Assembly (NCBI GenBank): GCA_014523625.1
Contig: JAATVP010000259.1
Coordinates: forward strand, 1-15,632
DNA: 15,632 nucleotides
Source of the DNA: Nitrososphaerales archaeon TH5896
Lineage (GTDB): Archaea; Thermoproteota; Nitrososphaeria; Nitrososphaerales; Nitrososphaeraceae
Reading direction: 5' to 3'
Under the pieces are notes generated by a model, which was given only the letters and a program-made list of their open reading frames with translations, was not told the origin of the DNA and made no database searches. The position numbers were made by a program, and so were the translations under genes. Shown piece after piece: positions 14,403 through 15,632 of this stretch. The stretch's first letter is position 1, and each line of letters begins with the position of its first letter.

Positions 14403-15632
14403 TCAAGGTATACGCTTTGTGTGTCCTTGTTCTTGCCTTCGATTTAGTATTTCAGCTGTCTTCATCTCTCCCTCTCTGATAGAAGCTTTTATCGTTTGAG
14501 GAGAAAAATCCGCATTCTCGTATATGTGAGGGAAAGGTTCGTCTCGCGTTATATACAAAATATCTTTTATCTCAGCACCGCGTTCGTGCTTTATTTTCTT
14601 ATATTTATAGCGGATTTTCTTGAGCTGGTCTTTATCCACCTTTGATAAATCAATATGCTTTTCAATTAATTGATAGAGTTCGTCGATATATTTGAGGTAC
14701 ATTGTAATCACTTTCGACATGGCTATATTGTGTTCCGTTTTGTCAGAGAACATAATGTCTCTTGCCCTATGATAGACCTCAGGTAGGTTCTTTGGAAGCA
14801 GATCAACTTTTTTTGGATAATTTTCAACAATAAAGATCCGCTTGTCGTTTACAGGCGAAGCGTCAATGACTTCTCTTAATGGAGTATTACTAAGCAGACT
14901 TCCATCCCAAGAGTATATTCCTTTCTTGACCTCAGCCCATTTAAAATTGTAAAGAGGATAAGCAGAAGTTGCGAGTATATGCTGTGGCGTTATTTGTTCC
15001 TTTGAACTATCAAATGTTAGTGGTTCGGCATTTAAAATGTTTACCGCCGTTAGTATTAAGCGAGAGTTAGGACTTCCATCGGGTTTTAATTTATCATAAT
15101 CGATATAGTTTTCTAATGTTTTTAGTAATGGAGTATGGTCGTACATATAAGTCCAATTTTGTGGGGTGAAAAACTCTGGATCTGAAAGCGGAGTTTCCTG
15201 AATCCATCTGGGCTTAAACATCTTTTCATTTCCGAAGATAGCCGAACTACAAAAGGATCGAAATAGTCTCATCTTCTCATCATGTTGCTTGGATTGCAAA
15301 TTTGAAAGGCTATTTTTTTCATCTAAGGTCGACGATGCATTAACACCACTGTACATATAAACGGAAGTCAATGACAGCAACTTTTCCACATAATCAGGCA
15401 TAGATTTTGGAGGAGAGACTACTTTGTCCAAATCTACAAACCCTTCAGACAGTTCTAACCAAAAGCCCTCCAATGATTTTTCTGGGTGATTTTTATCTTT
15501 GCTCCCAGCTATAATCGCTGCATTAATGCCACCAATAGACGTGCCCGCAATTATGTCTAGTTTGATTTTGTAATTCGTGATAGCTTTAAATACACCACAG
15601 GCAAACGCGCCTAAAGATCCGCCGCCTTGGAG
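14403..15632 (-). CDS. Patatin-like phospholipase, 5' end outside the window
   Basis: Patatin-family enzymes are serine lipid acyl hydrolases with a Ser-Asp dyad. The frame is open from the window edge (15632) to the stop at 14403, giving 409 residues without a start. Visible are the oxyanion-hole glycines (QGGGSLGAFACGVFKAI, residues 2-18 of the fragment), the nucleophile S32 in GTSIGG, and the dyad aspartate D243 in SWDGSLLSNTPL. The C-terminal part, with YHRARDIMFSDKTEHN and a helical basic stretch, resembles the DUF3734 domain that often follows bacterial and archaeal patatins. A TTG at 15471-15473 is not the start because the catalytic serine lies upstream of it. Only the first few residues before the glycine-rich loop are missing. 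No signal peptide can be judged. It lies 130 bases upstream of the 45-residue ORF on the same strand. Confidence 0.9.
   Translation of the reverse strand, partial: LQGGGSLGAFACGVFKAITNYKIKLDIIAGTSIGGINAAIIAGSKDKNHPEKSLEGFWLELSEGFVDLDKVVSPPKSMPDYVEKLLSLTSVYMYSGVNASSTLDEKNSLSNLQSKQHDEKMRLFRSFCSSAIFGNEKMFKPRWIQETPLSDPEFFTPQNWTYMYDHTPLLKTLENYIDYDKLKPDGSPNSRLILTAVNILNAEPLTFDSSKEQITPQHILATSAYPLYNFKWAEVKKGIYSWDGSLLSNTPLREVIDASPVNDKRIFIVENYPKKVDLLPKNLPEVYHRARDIMFSDKTEHNIAMSKVITMYLKYIDELYQLIEKHIDLSKVDKDQLKKIRYKYKKIKHERGAEIKDILYITRDEPFPHIYENADFSPQTIKASIREGEMKTAEILNRRQEQGHTKRIP

Noticed and set aside
1..15632. tRNA or rRNA genes
   Set aside because: I looked for T-arm GGTTCGA-type boxes with matching stems and for conserved rRNA strings and saw none outside coding sequence; a covariance-model search would be decisive.

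Overview
The window looks like chromosomal DNA of an ammonia-oxidising archaeon of the Nitrososphaerales; a Nitrosocosmicus-like genome is my best guess. This is an inference from four things. The DNA is AT-rich (roughly 35-37% GC by eye). Several genes have TATA boxes 24-28 bases before a start codon, the archaeal leaderless pattern, and GTG starts are used. A nuoB relic has the Nitrososphaeria style of sequence. Coding density is low, near 57%, with many small lineage-type proteins. I see no rRNA, tRNA, CRISPR array, integrase or insertion sequence.

Layout. Bases 1-5100 are accessory-like: four small intact genes (a degenerate C2H2 finger protein, a hydrophilic disordered protein, a DUF2171-like protein and an unknown protein) sit among relics. 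The relics are a frameshifted C2H2 zinc-finger gene (382-645, minus), the N-terminal stub of a zinc alcohol dehydrogenase (1191-1319, minus), an unknown fragment (1432-1659), a broken C2H2 finger gene (3874-3982) and a membrane-protein fragment (4698-4895). Two short tandem duplications lie here, one of which doubles a TATA-like element. Bases 5100-9100 hold a mycothione-reductase/dihydrolipoamide-dehydrogenase-type flavoprotein, a 59-residue gene broken by one base (6764-6944, minus), a small unknown gene, and endonuclease IV (nfo, minus). Bases 9200-9662 are a nuoB pseudogene that has lost the segment with the paired cluster cysteines and carries an in-frame stop. Bases 10435-13278 encode a single-chain three-domain LigD (phosphoesterase, ligase, polymerase). 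From 13495 to the right edge, three minus-strand genes follow: an HExxH protein, a 45-residue ORF ending 10 bases before it, and a patatin-family phospholipase cut by the window edge.

How the genes relate. Nfo (AP-site cleavage) and LigD (end processing, fill-in and sealing) form a DNA-repair neighbourhood, although they are on opposite strands and not in one operon; no Ku gene is visible here. The rest do not form one pathway. The most notable features are the complete LigD in an apparent archaeon, the repeated appearance of single C2H2 finger mini-genes in intact, frameshifted and broken states, and the density of small pseudogenes that conventional gene calling would miss. I did not find a convincing new multi-gene system.
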